Source: an uncultured Eubacteriales bacterium (GTDB lineage: Bacteria; Bacillota; Clostridia; Oscillospirales; Butyricicoccaceae). Taken from it: 64,000 bases of DNA. Position numbers and translations under genes: made by a program. Below, one piece after another: positions 1 to 8,286 of this stretch. The notes under the pieces are model-generated. The model saw only the letters and a list, made by a program, of their open reading frames with translations. It did no database searches and was not told the DNA's origin. The stretch is taken from assembly GCA_910579575.1 (NCBI GenBank), contig CAJTUM010000001.1:176132-240131 (forward strand), in the 5' to 3' direction. How positions within the stretch are numbered: the stretch's first letter is position 1; every line of letters begins with the position of its first letter.

Positions 1-885
1 AAAATAGCCAGAATCCAGGTAAGAGGAGGAGAAGGAATAAATGGAATAGCAAAGGCCGCTTTCCTCCCGCACGCGCTGAAACAGCCGGGAGGACATCCCG
101 CCGCCCAAAATATTGCTCATCGCCTGCATCCGATACCGGTCTTCCGAACCGGCTGCAATGCCAGGAAAGGCTACGCACAGATGGTTTTGCTCAATGTCCT
201 TTTCTTTCAAGGTCAAGGCCGGAGCATAGACGGCGGGCTGGGCCGCAGGAGGCTGACCGGCCGGCATTCCCTCAAAGCGGGCGGCGATTTTCTCGATATC
301 CGTTGGAGCGAAGCTGCCCGCCACAGAAATCAACGTGTTGGCCGGGGTATAGCATCGGGCCACATAGTCCGCCAGAGTCTGGCCTTGAATATCCTCCAAC
401 GTTTCTTTGGTTCCCAAAATGGGCCGGCCCAAGGGGCAGCCGCTGTAAATGGCGGAAGACAGCCGCTCCACCACCAGGTCGTCCGGCGTGTCTTCATACA
501 TCCCGATTTCCTCTAAAATAACGCCCCGCTCCAAATCGGTTTCCTGCTGGCCGAAGCGGGAATGGAAATACATATCGCAGAGCAGATCCGCCGCCTCTTG
601 AATATGGGTGTCCAGCGTGCGGGCATAGAAGCAGGTATTTTCTTTGGTGGTGAAGGCGTTCACTTGGCCGCCGATGGCGTCAAACCCTTCGGCCAGCTGA
701 GCCGCCGTCCGGCTTTCCGTGCCCTTAAAGAGCATATGTTCAATGAAATGGGAAATGCCGTTTAACTGGGCCGGCTCATGGCGAGAACCGCTTTCCACCC
801 AAAGGCCGAGAGAACAGGAACGCACAGAGGGCGCCTGCTCATAGAGGATACGAACGCCGTTTTTTAACGTCATTTTTTCAATCAT
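1..885 (-). CDS. M16 family zinc peptidase (MlpA/YmxG-like), 3' end outside the window
   Basis: The frame is open from an ATG at 885 to the window edge (295 residues visible), so the C-terminal half is missing. The N-terminal peptidase domain carries the inverted zinc motif HxxEH (His46, Glu49, His50) and a downstream Glu pair near residue 125 in ILEEIGMYED, the expected third zinc ligand. A GAGGTG ribosome-binding site lies 7 nt upstream. It follows pnp on the same strand, as mlpA follows pnp in Bacillus subtilis. M16 proteins of this subgroup are cytosolic or processing peptidases; the substrate cannot be told from sequence. Family assignment is firm, exact role is not. Confidence 0.9.
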   Translation of the reverse strand, partial: MIEKMTLKNGVRILYEQAPSVRSCSLGLWVESGSRHEPAQLNGISHFIEHMLFKGTESRTAAQLAEGFDAIGGQVNAFTTKENTCFYARTLDTHIQEAADLLCDMYFHSRFGQQETDLERGVILEEIGMYEDTPDDLVVERLSSAIYSGCPLGRPILGTKETLEDIQGQTLADYVARCYTPANTLISVAGSFAPTDIEKIAARFEGMPAGQPPAAQPAVYAPALTLKEKDIEQNHLCVAFPGIAAGSEDRYRMQAMSNILGGGMSSRLFQRVREESGLCYSIYSFSSSYLDSGYF

Positions 886-998
886 ATTGTTGCACCTCGA
901 GATGATTTGATTGGTTTTTGTGGGGCGCGCCCTGCGTTTCGCCAAGGGCGAAGCCGCCTGGCAAACGCGGTCTATCGGTCGGCGTCGCCGACAAAAGC

Positions 999-1024
999 AA
1001 GGGACGGGCATAAGCCCGCCCCTT
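999..1024 (-). terminator. Intrinsic terminator downstream of pnp
   Basis: Inverted repeat AAGGGACGGGC / GCCCGCCCCTT (one G-U pair on the minus-strand RNA) with a 4-nt loop, just after the pnp stop. The minus-strand RNA continues with GCUUUUGUC, a short U-rich stretch. It separates pnp from the M16 peptidase gene. Confidence 0.6.
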
Positions 1025-1043
1025 GAAAAAAGCAGATTTGGTT

Positions 1044-3191
1044 TTAGCGAATCGATTCGCCCGGCTTGGCGCCGCCGCGGGCGTTGATTTCTGCGATGGC
1101 GTCCTTGCGGGAAAGGTTGATGCGGCCTTTGTCGTCGATTTCCACGACCTTGACCCAGGTCATGTCGCCGATATTCAGCACGTCTTCCACCTTTTCCACC
1201 CGGTGGTTTTCCAGCTTGGAGATGTGAATTAAACCGTCCTTGCCTGGGGCGATTTCCACAAAGGCGCCGAAGCTCATCAGCCGGACCACCTTGCCATAGA
1301 AGATATCGCCGATTTCCGGGTCCTTGACGATGGCCAGGATGGTTTTCTTGGCCTTCTCGCAGTCTTCGGCGTTGACGGCGGCGATGCAAACGGAGCCGTC
1401 GTCCTCGATATCAATTTTGGTGTTGGTGTCTGCGGTGATCTTCTGGATCACAGAGCCGCCTTTGCCGATGACGTCCCGGATTTTTTCGGGATCGATGTTG
1501 ATGCGGATCATCTTGGGAGCATAGGCCGAAAGCTCCGCTCTGGGCTGGCCGATGCAGGGCAACATCACTTCGTTGAGGATTTCCATCCGAGCCGCTCGGG
1601 TTTTGTCAAAGGCTTCTTGGATGATTTCCAGCGTCAGGCCGTCGCATTTGATATCCACCTGGATGGCGGTGATGCCCTTTTCTGTGCCCGCCACCTTGAA
1701 ATCCATGTCGCCGAAGAAATCTTCAATGCCCTGGATATCGGTGAAGGTGATATGCCGATCGCCCTCGACCACCAGGCCGCAGGAGATGCCGGCCACAGGA
1801 GCCTTGATGGGCACGCCGGCGTCCATCAGCGCCAAGGTAGAGCCGCAGACGCTGCCTTGGGAGGTGGAGCCGTTGGAAGAAAGCACTTCGGAAACCAGGC
1901 GGAAAGAATAGGGGAAATCCTCCACCGAGGGGATGACGCATTCCAGCGCCCGCTCGGCCAGAGCGCCGTGGCCAATTTCCCGGCGGCCTGGGGAGCGGGA
2001 GGGCTTGGCTTCGCCCACGGAATAACCGGGGAAGTTATATTGATGCATATAGCGCTTTTCGGTCTCTTCGTAGATGGTGTCCAGCTCCTGGGCGTCCCGT
2101 AGGGTGCCCAGCGTGCAGGTAGTCAACACCTGGGTTTGGCCGCGGGTAAACAGGCCGGAGCCATGAACCCGGGGCAGCAGGCCCACCTCGGCGGCCAGCG
2201 GACGGACTTCCGTCAGGCTGCGGCCGTCCACGCGGCGCTGCTCGTCCAGCAGCATCCGACGCACGACATATTTTTGCAGCTTGTACATACATTCGCCGAA
2301 GAGTTTTTCACTGTCTGGGTATTTTTCGCCCAGCTGGGCGATTACCTCGTCGGTCAGCTGGTCAATGGCCTTGTCCCGCACGGTTTTATCCGTGGTCAGC
2401 ATGGCCTGGCGAGTCCGCTCTTCGGCAAAAGCCTTCACATCCTCGTACATCTCGGCGGGCACGTTGACATGGTCAAACTCGAATTTTTCCTTGCCGATGT
2501 CCTTTTTGATTTCCTCGATAAAAGCGACCAGCTTTTTGATTTCATCGTGGGCGATGGAAATGGCCCGCAGCATCTGATCTTCCGGAAATTGGTCGGCGCC
2601 GGCCTCGATCATCACAACTTTTTCGGCTGTGCCGGCCACAGTAACGTTGAGTTCGCTTTTCTGCCGCTGCTCGGAATTGGGGCACACCACATAAGCGCCG
2701 TTGACATAGCCCATGTTGACGCCGCCGATGGGGCCGCTCCAAGGAATATCCGAAATGGATAAGGCGGCGGAAGCGCCGATCATGGCGGCGATTTCCGGCA
2801 GATTGTCGTGGTCCACGCTCATCACGGTGCAGCTGACCACCACGTCGTTGCGCATATCGGAGGGGAACAGGGGGCGGATAGGCCGGTCGATGAGCCGGGA
2901 AGCCAGAATGGCCCGCTCAGAGGGGCGGCCTTCCCGGCGCATAAAGCTGCCCGGAATGCGGCCCACGGCATACAGACGCTCCTCAAAATCCACCGAAAGG
3001 GGGAAGAAATCGATGCCGTCCCGGGGTTTTTTCGAGGCGGTGACGTTGACCAACACGCAAGTGTCGCCCCAGCGCACCATAACCGCAGCGTTGGAAAGAC
3101 CGCCTAATTTGCCGGTTTCCAGCGTCAGCTTGCGGCCGGCCAGGGTGGTTTCATACATTTTTTCGTTTGGAAATTCCATTTTGGTAATCAT
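1044..3191 (-). CDS. pnp: Polyribonucleotide nucleotidyltransferase (PNPase)
   Basis: 715 residues, normal family length. Phosphorolytic 3'-to-5' exoribonuclease of mRNA decay. Domain order is typical: first RNase PH domain (about 10-140), helical linker, second RNase PH domain (about 310-530) with the GRREIGHGALAERAL stretch, KH domain (about 555-610, IGKGG loop), S1 domain (about 620-690). The ATG at 3191 has an AGGAGG site (complement of TCCTCC near 3203). It lies downstream of rpsO with a hairpin between them, as in many bacteria where the rpsO-pnp transcript is processed and PNPase controls its own mRNA. Nothing is odd in the protein. Confidence 0.98.
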   Translation of the reverse strand: MITKMEFPNEKMYETTLAGRKLTLETGKLGGLSNAAVMVRWGDTCVLVNVTASKKPRDGIDFFPLSVDFEERLYAVGRIPGSFMRREGRPSERAILASRLIDRPIRPLFPSDMRNDVVVSCTVMSVDHDNLPEIAAMIGASAALSISDIPWSGPIGGVNMGYVNGAYVVCPNSEQRQKSELNVTVAGTAEKVVMIEAGADQFPEDQMLRAISIAHDEIKKLVAFIEEIKKDIGKEKFEFDHVNVPAEMYEDVKAFAEERTRQAMLTTDKTVRDKAIDQLTDEVIAQLGEKYPDSEKLFGECMYKLQKYVVRRMLLDEQRRVDGRSLTEVRPLAAEVGLLPRVHGSGLFTRGQTQVLTTCTLGTLRDAQELDTIYEETEKRYMHQYNFPGYSVGEAKPSRSPGRREIGHGALAERALECVIPSVEDFPYSFRLVSEVLSSNGSTSQGSVCGSTLALMDAGVPIKAPVAGISCGLVVEGDRHITFTDIQGIEDFFGDMDFKVAGTEKGITAIQVDIKCDGLTLEIIQEAFDKTRAARMEILNEVMLPCIGQPRAELSAYAPKMIRINIDPEKIRDVIGKGGSVIQKITADTNTKIDIEDDGSVCIAAVNAEDCEKAKKTILAIVKDPEIGDIFYGKVVRLMSFGAFVEIAPGKDGLIHISKLENHRVEKVEDVLNIGDMTWVKVVEIDDKGRINLSRKDAIAEINARGGAKPGESIR

Positions 3192-3354
3192 GATAAAAGG
3201 TTCCTCCTTCGTCCGGCACAGGATCCCCCAAATTTTAGCACTTGAACCGCCCTTCCCCTCGAGGAGAGCGGGGAGAAGAGCTGTTCAACTGCTAAAAATG
3301 GGCAAGGCTCCTGCGCGGTGTTATCTTGTGCGTCCTGCGCGGGAAAATGCACAG

Positions 3355-3381
3355 AAGGGAGGACAAAAAATGTCCCCCCTT
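3355..3381 (-). promoter_or_regulatory. rpsO-pnp intercistronic hairpin
   Basis: An 11-bp stem (AAGGGAGGACA against TGTCCCCCCTT, the single mismatch becoming a G-U pair only in minus-strand RNA) with a 5-nt A/U loop, starting 10 nt after the rpsO stop. There is no following U-tract, so a processing or autoregulatory structure fits better than a terminator. In Escherichia coli the equivalent hairpin is cut by RNase III to start pnp autocontrol; transfer of that role here is inference. Confidence 0.55.
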
Positions 3382-3390
3382 GCGGCGATT

Positions 3391-3657
3391 TTATTTGCGC
3401 AGACCTAATTTTTTGACGATGGCGCGGTAACGCTCCACGTCCTTTTTTTGCAGATAAGCCAGCATACCGCGGCGCTGGCCGACCATCATCAGCAAGCCCC
3501 GGCGGCTGTGGTTATCCTTCTTGTGCACCTTCAGATGCTCGGTCAGCTCGTTGATGCGGGCCGTCAAAATGGCGATCTGCACCTCGGGAGAGCCGGTGTC
3601 TGTCTCATGCAGGCGGTTGGCTTCGATGACTTCCGCCTTTTTGTCCTTCAGAATCAT
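3391..3657 (-). CDS. rpsO: 30S ribosomal protein S15
   Basis: 88 residues, matching the usual 88-89. Binds the three-way junction of the 16S rRNA central domain early in 30S assembly. The family signature around residues 20-30 (TDTGSPEVQIA) and the HKKDNHSRRGL segment are intact. The frame is open much further upstream, but the ATG at 3657 has an AGGA site and gives the family length, so the longer reading is rejected. It is the first gene of the rpsO-pnp unit. Confidence 0.98.
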   Translation of the reverse strand: MILKDKKAEVIEANRLHETDTGSPEVQIAILTARINELTEHLKVHKKDNHSRRGLLMMVGQRRGMLAYLQKKDVERYRAIVKKLGLRK

Positions 3658-3699
3658 GGGTAGTTTCCTCCGTTTTTTCAATTCGCCGCAAGGCTGTGT

Positions 3700-3722
3700 G
3701 CGGGGCCACGGAGATGCCCCGC
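3700..3722 (-). promoter_or_regulatory. Hairpin in the rpsO 5' leader, possible S15 control site
   Basis: Perfect 7-bp stem GCGGGGC / GCCCCGC with a 9-nt loop, within the roughly 105-nt leader between the rpsO promoter and its start codon. S15 represses its own mRNA through leader structures in several bacterial phyla, with unrelated RNA shapes; that this hairpin is such a site is inference. Confidence 0.3.
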
Positions 3723-3769
3723 TGAAACAGGGCGCCCTCCCCGGACAAAGCGCAAGGGCATATATATGA

Positions 3770-3798
3770 ATTATAGCATAGGAAAGAAAGGCTGTAAA
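3770..3798 (-). promoter_or_regulatory. SigA-type promoter of rpsO-pnp
   Basis: On the minus strand TTTACA (3793-3798), 17-nt spacer, TATAAT (3770-3775). Predicted start near 3763, giving a leader of about 105 nt before rpsO. Confidence 0.75.
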
Positions 3799-3918
3799 GC
3801 CCTTTTTGCAGCAATAGCAAAAGGAATTGGAGCAAAAAAGCCTCCAAACAGGGGAAAGAGCGGCCAAACAGCCGACGCTTTTTTGGGCAAACGGCCGCCG
3901 TTTGAGTCGACGACGGGA

Positions 3919-4635
3919 TCAGCCGCGTGATCGACCCTTGAAAACGACTTGCCCTCCGCATTCCTCAATGGCCTTTTGGGCCAGCAGGGCGGTGGGATCC
4001 GCCAGAGGTTCCTCCAATCCCAGAATTTGAGCGACAATGGGCAGCTCGGTGCAGCCCAGGATAAAATAGCGAGCGCCTCGGGTTTTCATCTGGGCCAACA
4101 TTTGCAGGAAAGCCGCCTTATCCAAATCCTGTCTGCCGGATTTGACGGCATAGATGGCGTTCATCAGCAGATCCCGCTCCCCCTCGTCCGGCTCCACGCA
4201 GGGAACGCCCTGGGCCTCCAGGGCTCGGCGATAAAGGCCGGTCTGGATAGTTCCCCGAGTGGCCAGCAGGCCGGCGGGCGCCTGGCCATGGGTCTGGCGG
4301 CAACGTTCCGCCGTGATTTCGATCATATTCAAAAAAGGGACCGAACACTGCTCGCGCAGCCGGGGCAGAAAATAATGGGCGGTGTTGCAGGGCATAATCA
4401 GAAGCTCCGCCCCCATAGAAGCCAGCTTTTGAGCGGATTCCGCCATAGCGGGAACAGGGTCCGCCCCGCCGGACAAAATAGCCGCCGTGCGGTCTGGGAT
4501 TTGGGCGTTGTTATCGATATAGACGCGCAGATGGTCGTTGTCGCGCTTCGCGTCCGTCATTTGCACAATTTTCGTGAAAAGGTCGGCTGTGGCCAAAGGC
4601 CCCATGCCGCCCAAAATACCAAGAGATTTTTTCAT
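3919..4635 (-). CDS. Aspartate/glutamate racemase family protein
   Basis: 238 residues from the ATG at 4635. The two catalytic cysteines of cofactor-independent Asp/Glu racemases are present: Cys83 in MPCNTAH and Cys195 in GCTELP. The N-terminal GGMGPLA motif (9-13) is the RacX/YgeA/aspartate racemase type rather than MurI. A longer frame upstream exists, but GGMGPLA normally begins within ten residues of the start. The ribosome-binding site is weak (AGAAAGAAG, about 12 nt upstream). It would provide D-amino acids in the cytosol; aspartate as substrate is a family-level guess. It lies 114 nt after the M20D amidohydrolase, separated by a hairpin. Confidence 0.88.
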   Translation of the reverse strand: MKKSLGILGGMGPLATADLFTKIVQMTDAKRDNDHLRVYIDNNAQIPDRTAAILSGGADPVPAMAESAQKLASMGAELLIMPCNTAHYFLPRLREQCSVPFLNMIEITAERCRQTHGQAPAGLLATRGTIQTGLYRRALEAQGVPCVEPDEGERDLLMNAIYAVKSGRQDLDKAAFLQMLAQMKTRGARYFILGCTELPIVAQILGLEEPLADPTALLAQKAIEECGGQVVFKGRSRG

Positions 4636-4692
4636 GGAAAATTCATTCTTCTTTCTAACGGCGCATAGAGACGTAATCCGTTTGGACTGAGC

Positions 4693-4724
4693 GGGCAAGG
4701 CGCCTGCGGCCGGCGCTCTTGCCC
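4693..4724 (-). promoter_or_regulatory. Compound hairpin between the amidohydrolase and racemase genes
   Basis: Nested stem GGGCAAG / CTTGCCC around GCGCC / GGCGC. There is no U-tract, so it may stabilise the 3' end of the upstream mRNA or reduce read-through rather than act as an intrinsic terminator. Confidence 0.4.
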
Positions 4725-4749
4725 AAAGTGAAAAAAGCAGCGTTACAGT

Positions 4750-5943
4750 CTATTTGTCGGCGTTTGCCGCCAGCCAACCAGCGGCGCAGTGGGCGTAGAG
4801 GGCGGCGCCCACGGGCAGACAGCTCTCGTCCGGCGTGACAAAGGGACTGTGCAGGGCGTAATGGAAGCCTTGGTCTGTGGAACCCGCGCCCAGGCTGACC
4901 ATCATAGAAGGGACCTTGGTGGAGACATAGGCGAAATCTTCGCTGCCCAGAGAGGGGGAGTTTTCCTTGACAGTCACCAGATCCGGGGCGACCACTTGCT
5001 GGATAAAGGGCAACATCTGGTCGCACAGAGCCGGGTCGTTGACAGAGGGCGGCGTGCCGCCGGTGGGTTCCTCGATCGTCACAGTAGCCCGGAAGGTCTG
5101 GGCCACGCCTTGGGCGATTTCCCGCACGCGGCGGATTAGGAACAGACGATTTTCCGGGTCTAAGGCCCGAATGGTGCCCTCCAGCACGGCGGTATCTGCA
5201 ATGATATTGCAAGCCGAGCCGCCCTGGAACACGCCTACGGTGACGATGGAAAGCTGGTCCGCCGGCACTTCCCGGGCGGGAATCTGCTCCAGCGCCACCA
5301 CGATATGGGCGGCGACGCTGATTGCGTCCACGCCCTGGTAGGAGGAAGCGCCGTGGCATCCCTTGCCCTGAACGATGATGCGGAAGCTGTCGCCAGAAGC
5401 GTGGGAGGGGCCCTTTGTAAAGCGGACGCTGCCGATTTTGGTTTCCTCGTTGCCTGTGCCGATGTGGATGGCGAAGGCCGCGTCCACATGGGGGTTTTCC
5501 AACACGCCGTTTTCCACCATGTCCTTGGCGCCCAGCAACTTTTCCTCGGCGGGCTGGAACATCAGTTTCACTGTGCCCGCAAGGGAATCCTCGGTTTCCT
5601 TCAGCAGCCGGGCGGCGCCCAGCAGCATCGAAGCGTGAAAATCATGGCCGCAGGCGTGCATGGCGCCGTTTTGGCTGGCAAAGGGCAAACCGGTCTGCTC
5701 GGCGATGGGCAGGGCGTCGATATCGCCCCGGAGCAGGATGGTCTTGCCAGGCTTGCCCAGGGTGACGACTACTCCGGCCTTGCCGCATACTTCGCCCTGG
5801 ATTCCCATGGCCTCCAACTGGCTCATAATGCGGTCCACGGTGTCGCCCAAGTCGAATCCCACGCCGGCGTGGGCGTGGATATACCGGCGGTTTTCTGTGA
5901 TTTCCGCAGCGATCTCCTGGGCTCTTTTCAGATAAGGGTTCAT
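4750..5943 (-). CDS. M20D amidohydrolase (hippurate / N-acyl amino acid hydrolase type)
   Basis: 397 residues. Metal-binding motifs of M20D enzymes are intact: HAHAGVGFDL near 23-32, GDIDALP at 73-79, ACGHD with Cys98, His100 and Asp101, and QPAEE with Glu133/Glu134. A dimerisation domain occupies about 180-290. Such enzymes cleave N-acyl groups from amino acids (hippurate, N-acetyl-diaminopimelate, indole-acetyl amino acids); the substrate here is not resolved. The ATG overlaps the stop of the upstream DUF4129 gene by 4 nt (ATGA), so it is translated as the last gene of the moxR operon, an unusual partner for that operon. Confidence 0.9.
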   Translation of the reverse strand: MNPYLKRAQEIAAEITENRRYIHAHAGVGFDLGDTVDRIMSQLEAMGIQGEVCGKAGVVVTLGKPGKTILLRGDIDALPIAEQTGLPFASQNGAMHACGHDFHASMLLGAARLLKETEDSLAGTVKLMFQPAEEKLLGAKDMVENGVLENPHVDAAFAIHIGTGNEETKIGSVRFTKGPSHASGDSFRIIVQGKGCHGASSYQGVDAISVAAHIVVALEQIPAREVPADQLSIVTVGVFQGGSACNIIADTAVLEGTIRALDPENRLFLIRRVREIAQGVAQTFRATVTIEEPTGGTPPSVNDPALCDQMLPFIQQVVAPDLVTVKENSPSLGSEDFAYVSTKVPSMMVSLGAGSTDQGFHYALHSPFVTPDESCLPVGAALYAHCAAGWLAANADK

Positions 5944-7178
5944 TTGCTTGCCTCCTCTTTTGTTTTGGCGGATTGAATAGTTTTATTATAGTACGCCTTG
6001 GCCTGCCTGGCAAGGTCCGGCGGCGGCGGATTGTCGTTATACCGAGCCAGCAGATAGCAGCGCCGCAGGTCCTCCAGGGCTTGGGGGTCATAGAACTGTG
6101 CGGACCGGCGGAAGATATCCTGCGTGGTGCAGTCTGGAGTCAAAACCGCGCCTCGGCGAGCGGCGTCCTGCAAAAATTTTCGATAATAATAGCGGGCGGC
6201 CCGTCGAGGGTCCCAGGGCGGGAAAATTTCCCGTCGAGGCGGCTTTTGCCGGGTCTCCAGCCGCTCCCGCCGGTCTTGGAAAACGGCGTTTCGGTCAGGG
6301 GGCTGCCGGCGGCCGGCCAGCCGGTAAAGGATATAGCCCATCACAGCGGCGGCGATCAGCACAATGCCGCCGATCAGCAGAGCCTGTACCCAAAAGGGCG
6401 CCCGGCCTACCTCTTCATATTCCAGCCCGGAAAGGCCGAAAGACAGCTGAATTTCCCCTTGCTCGGGCAGCGTAGGCGAAAAGTCCGGCTGGAACAGGGA
6501 ATAAATCTTGCCCAAAACCCAGGCGATCGCCACCACGCCGTATGCCAGCAACTGAGCCAGGTTTACAACAATTAGATTCCATAAAAAGGAGAAAACATTG
6601 CTGGAAACCGCCCGGAAGGCCGGGGTGGAAACCAGCCCGCCCAGCAGCGCCAAAGCCCCCAGAGCGGCGACGTTGCGCAGCAGAAAGGCCGGAGATTCGA
6701 TTGTGGCGTCGTCGTGGCGCAGCATCCGGGTCTGCAAAATCGAAGCGCTCAAAAAAAGCAAAGCCAACGGAACGCATTGCGCCAGCTCTTCCATGCCGCC
6801 CGAGGCCATGCACAAAACAGGCATAACAAAAGCCAAAATGGCCGAGCAGCGCTCAAAATTGTCCGCCGCCGTCTCGTGGGATTGGAAGTAAAACCGGCGG
6901 CGCACGGTCAGCGCCCCATAGAGACAGCCAAAGAGATAGACGCCCCAATCGCCCCCGCTATGGAGAAAAAACAGGGCCGGCAGGCAGAGGAGGAGAGGCG
7001 CTCGCTCCCAGCGGCTTTGTTTCCGGTTTAAAATCTGGCAAAGCCCCACGGCTAAAGCAGGCGTCAGGCACAGAACCAGAGGGACGCCTCGGCCCCCAAA
7101 CTGGCGGGCCAAATAATTGGCGGGGATGAAATAGAAGGAAAACTCGGAAATCATCTTGAAGAAAAACAACAGGTTCAT
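5940..7178 (-). CDS. Multi-pass membrane protein with C-terminal DUF4129-like domain
   Basis: 412 residues. The N-terminal two thirds are hydrophobic, with about eight to nine predicted membrane segments including a central pair near 180-220 and one near 275-295. The soluble tail (about 310-405) has the DUF4129 pattern: an Arg-rich YYRKFL helix, TTQDIFRR, and YLLARYNDNPPPP. DUF4129 proteins accompany MoxR AAA+ ATPases and DUF58 proteins, often on the same polypeptide as a transglutaminase core; no transglutaminase is visible here. It overlaps both neighbours by 4 nt. Function unknown; a role at the membrane in a MoxR-assisted assembly process is inference. Confidence 0.75.
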   Translation of the reverse strand: MNLLFFFKMISEFSFYFIPANYLARQFGGRGVPLVLCLTPALAVGLCQILNRKQSRWERAPLLLCLPALFFLHSGGDWGVYLFGCLYGALTVRRRFYFQSHETAADNFERCSAILAFVMPVLCMASGGMEELAQCVPLALLFLSASILQTRMLRHDDATIESPAFLLRNVAALGALALLGGLVSTPAFRAVSSNVFSFLWNLIVVNLAQLLAYGVVAIAWVLGKIYSLFQPDFSPTLPEQGEIQLSFGLSGLEYEEVGRAPFWVQALLIGGIVLIAAAVMGYILYRLAGRRQPPDRNAVFQDRRERLETRQKPPRREIFPPWDPRRAARYYYRKFLQDAARRGAVLTPDCTTQDIFRRSAQFYDPQALEDLRRCYLLARYNDNPPPPDLARQAKAYYNKTIQSAKTKEEASK

Positions 7179-8269
7179 ACCGCCGCCTCCTCTTCTGGGC
7201 CGCGCTCTTCTGGTTCCGCCGGGAGGTCCAGGGCGGATAGGATGAAAATCCGGCCGTCCGATTGGCGGCGCAGAGGGGCCAAGGTCGGGTCTGTTTCCTG
7301 CAGTCGACCCGGCGTCACGATGATATGGGCCCGGCCCTGCTCGCTGCGGCGGGCGGCCCGCAGGGCCAGCGTTTCAAAAGGCTCCTGCACGTCGTAAGTG
7401 GCCCGGCCCATACCCTCCAAGATGGCGCGGGCATGGCCGGCGCCCAGGCCGGCGGAAACCTCGCTCCAGCGGCCGATGGCGCCGGCGGTGGCGGCGTTAG
7501 TCAAAAAGCCATAGGAAAGCCCCCGAGCCTCCAGCTGTTCCACGGCCATGCGGGCCAAAGAAAAGCAGCGCTCCAGCGTTTCGGGTTCGCCTCCCTCCGC
7601 ATTGAGGACCACCGTGACGAAGTTTTCCACTGTATAATCAAATTCCTTGACCATCAGCTTGCCGGCCCGCAGAGAGTGCTTCCAGCTGACGGCTTTCATG
7701 GGCTCCCGGCCGGTGTAATCCCGGGCGCCCACCGTCAGCATCGGGTCCTCCAAGATAAAGCGGCGGACGGAGACCTCCCCCAAAAAGCCCCCCAAGGCTT
7801 GGCTCAGGTCGGGGGCCGCCGTCCGCCGGGGCAGCGCCACGATTTCGTGAAAGACCGAAACCGTCTGGCTGCGGCGTTTCAAGCCCAGCAGGTCGCCGGC
7901 AGTGATTTGAGCGTCGGAAATCAGCCGGCGCCCCCGCTGAGGCAGGCTGGCTTTGACGCGCCGAGTCAGCCTCTGCCGGGAACCCAGGTAGCAGGTAGAG
8001 TACAGCCAAGAAACGACCGGTTCGCTGCGAAACCGGCCCAAGTAGGCGTTGAGTTGGATATCATGGGGCAGGGCCTGAACCACTTCCAGGAAGGAAACCG
8101 GGGTCCATTTGTTGTTGGAAATCACCGTCTCCAACTCAAATTCTTCCCCCGGCTCCACCACGCTGACAGAAGGGCGGCAGGTATAGCTCACCCCCTTGAG
8201 GCCTCGGCGCAGGGACAAAAGCTCGCAGCCCACGGCGCAGAACGCCAGCAATATCAGGAAGATCAGCAA
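7175..8269 (-). CDS. DUF58 domain protein (MoxR partner)
   Basis: 364 residues. An N-terminal hydrophobic helix (about 1-17) anchors it in the membrane, followed by a beta-rich region and then the DUF58 signature near 195-215 (GARDYTGREPMKAVSWKHS). DUF58 proteins have a von Willebrand A-like fold and are encoded beside MoxR ATPases. The predicted start is TTG at 8269 with AGGGGG 8 nt upstream, 17 nt after the moxR stop; no ATG fits. Its stop overlaps the next gene by 4 nt. Confidence 0.85.
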   Translation of the reverse strand: MLIFLILLAFCAVGCELLSLRRGLKGVSYTCRPSVSVVEPGEEFELETVISNNKWTPVSFLEVVQALPHDIQLNAYLGRFRSEPVVSWLYSTCYLGSRQRLTRRVKASLPQRGRRLISDAQITAGDLLGLKRRSQTVSVFHEIVALPRRTAAPDLSQALGGFLGEVSVRRFILEDPMLTVGARDYTGREPMKAVSWKHSLRAGKLMVKEFDYTVENFVTVVLNAEGGEPETLERCFSLARMAVEQLEARGLSYGFLTNAATAGAIGRWSEVSAGLGAGHARAILEGMGRATYDVQEPFETLALRAARRSEQGRAHIIVTPGRLQETDPTLAPLRRQSDGRIFILSALDLPAEPEERGPEEEAAV

Positions 8270-8286
8270 AAGGGCTTCCCCCTCTC

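Noticed and set aside
3888..3904. Palindrome CAAACGG..CCGTTTG between rpsO and the racemase
   Set aside because: It lacks a U-tract on either strand and matches no known operator; noted only as a short inverted repeat.
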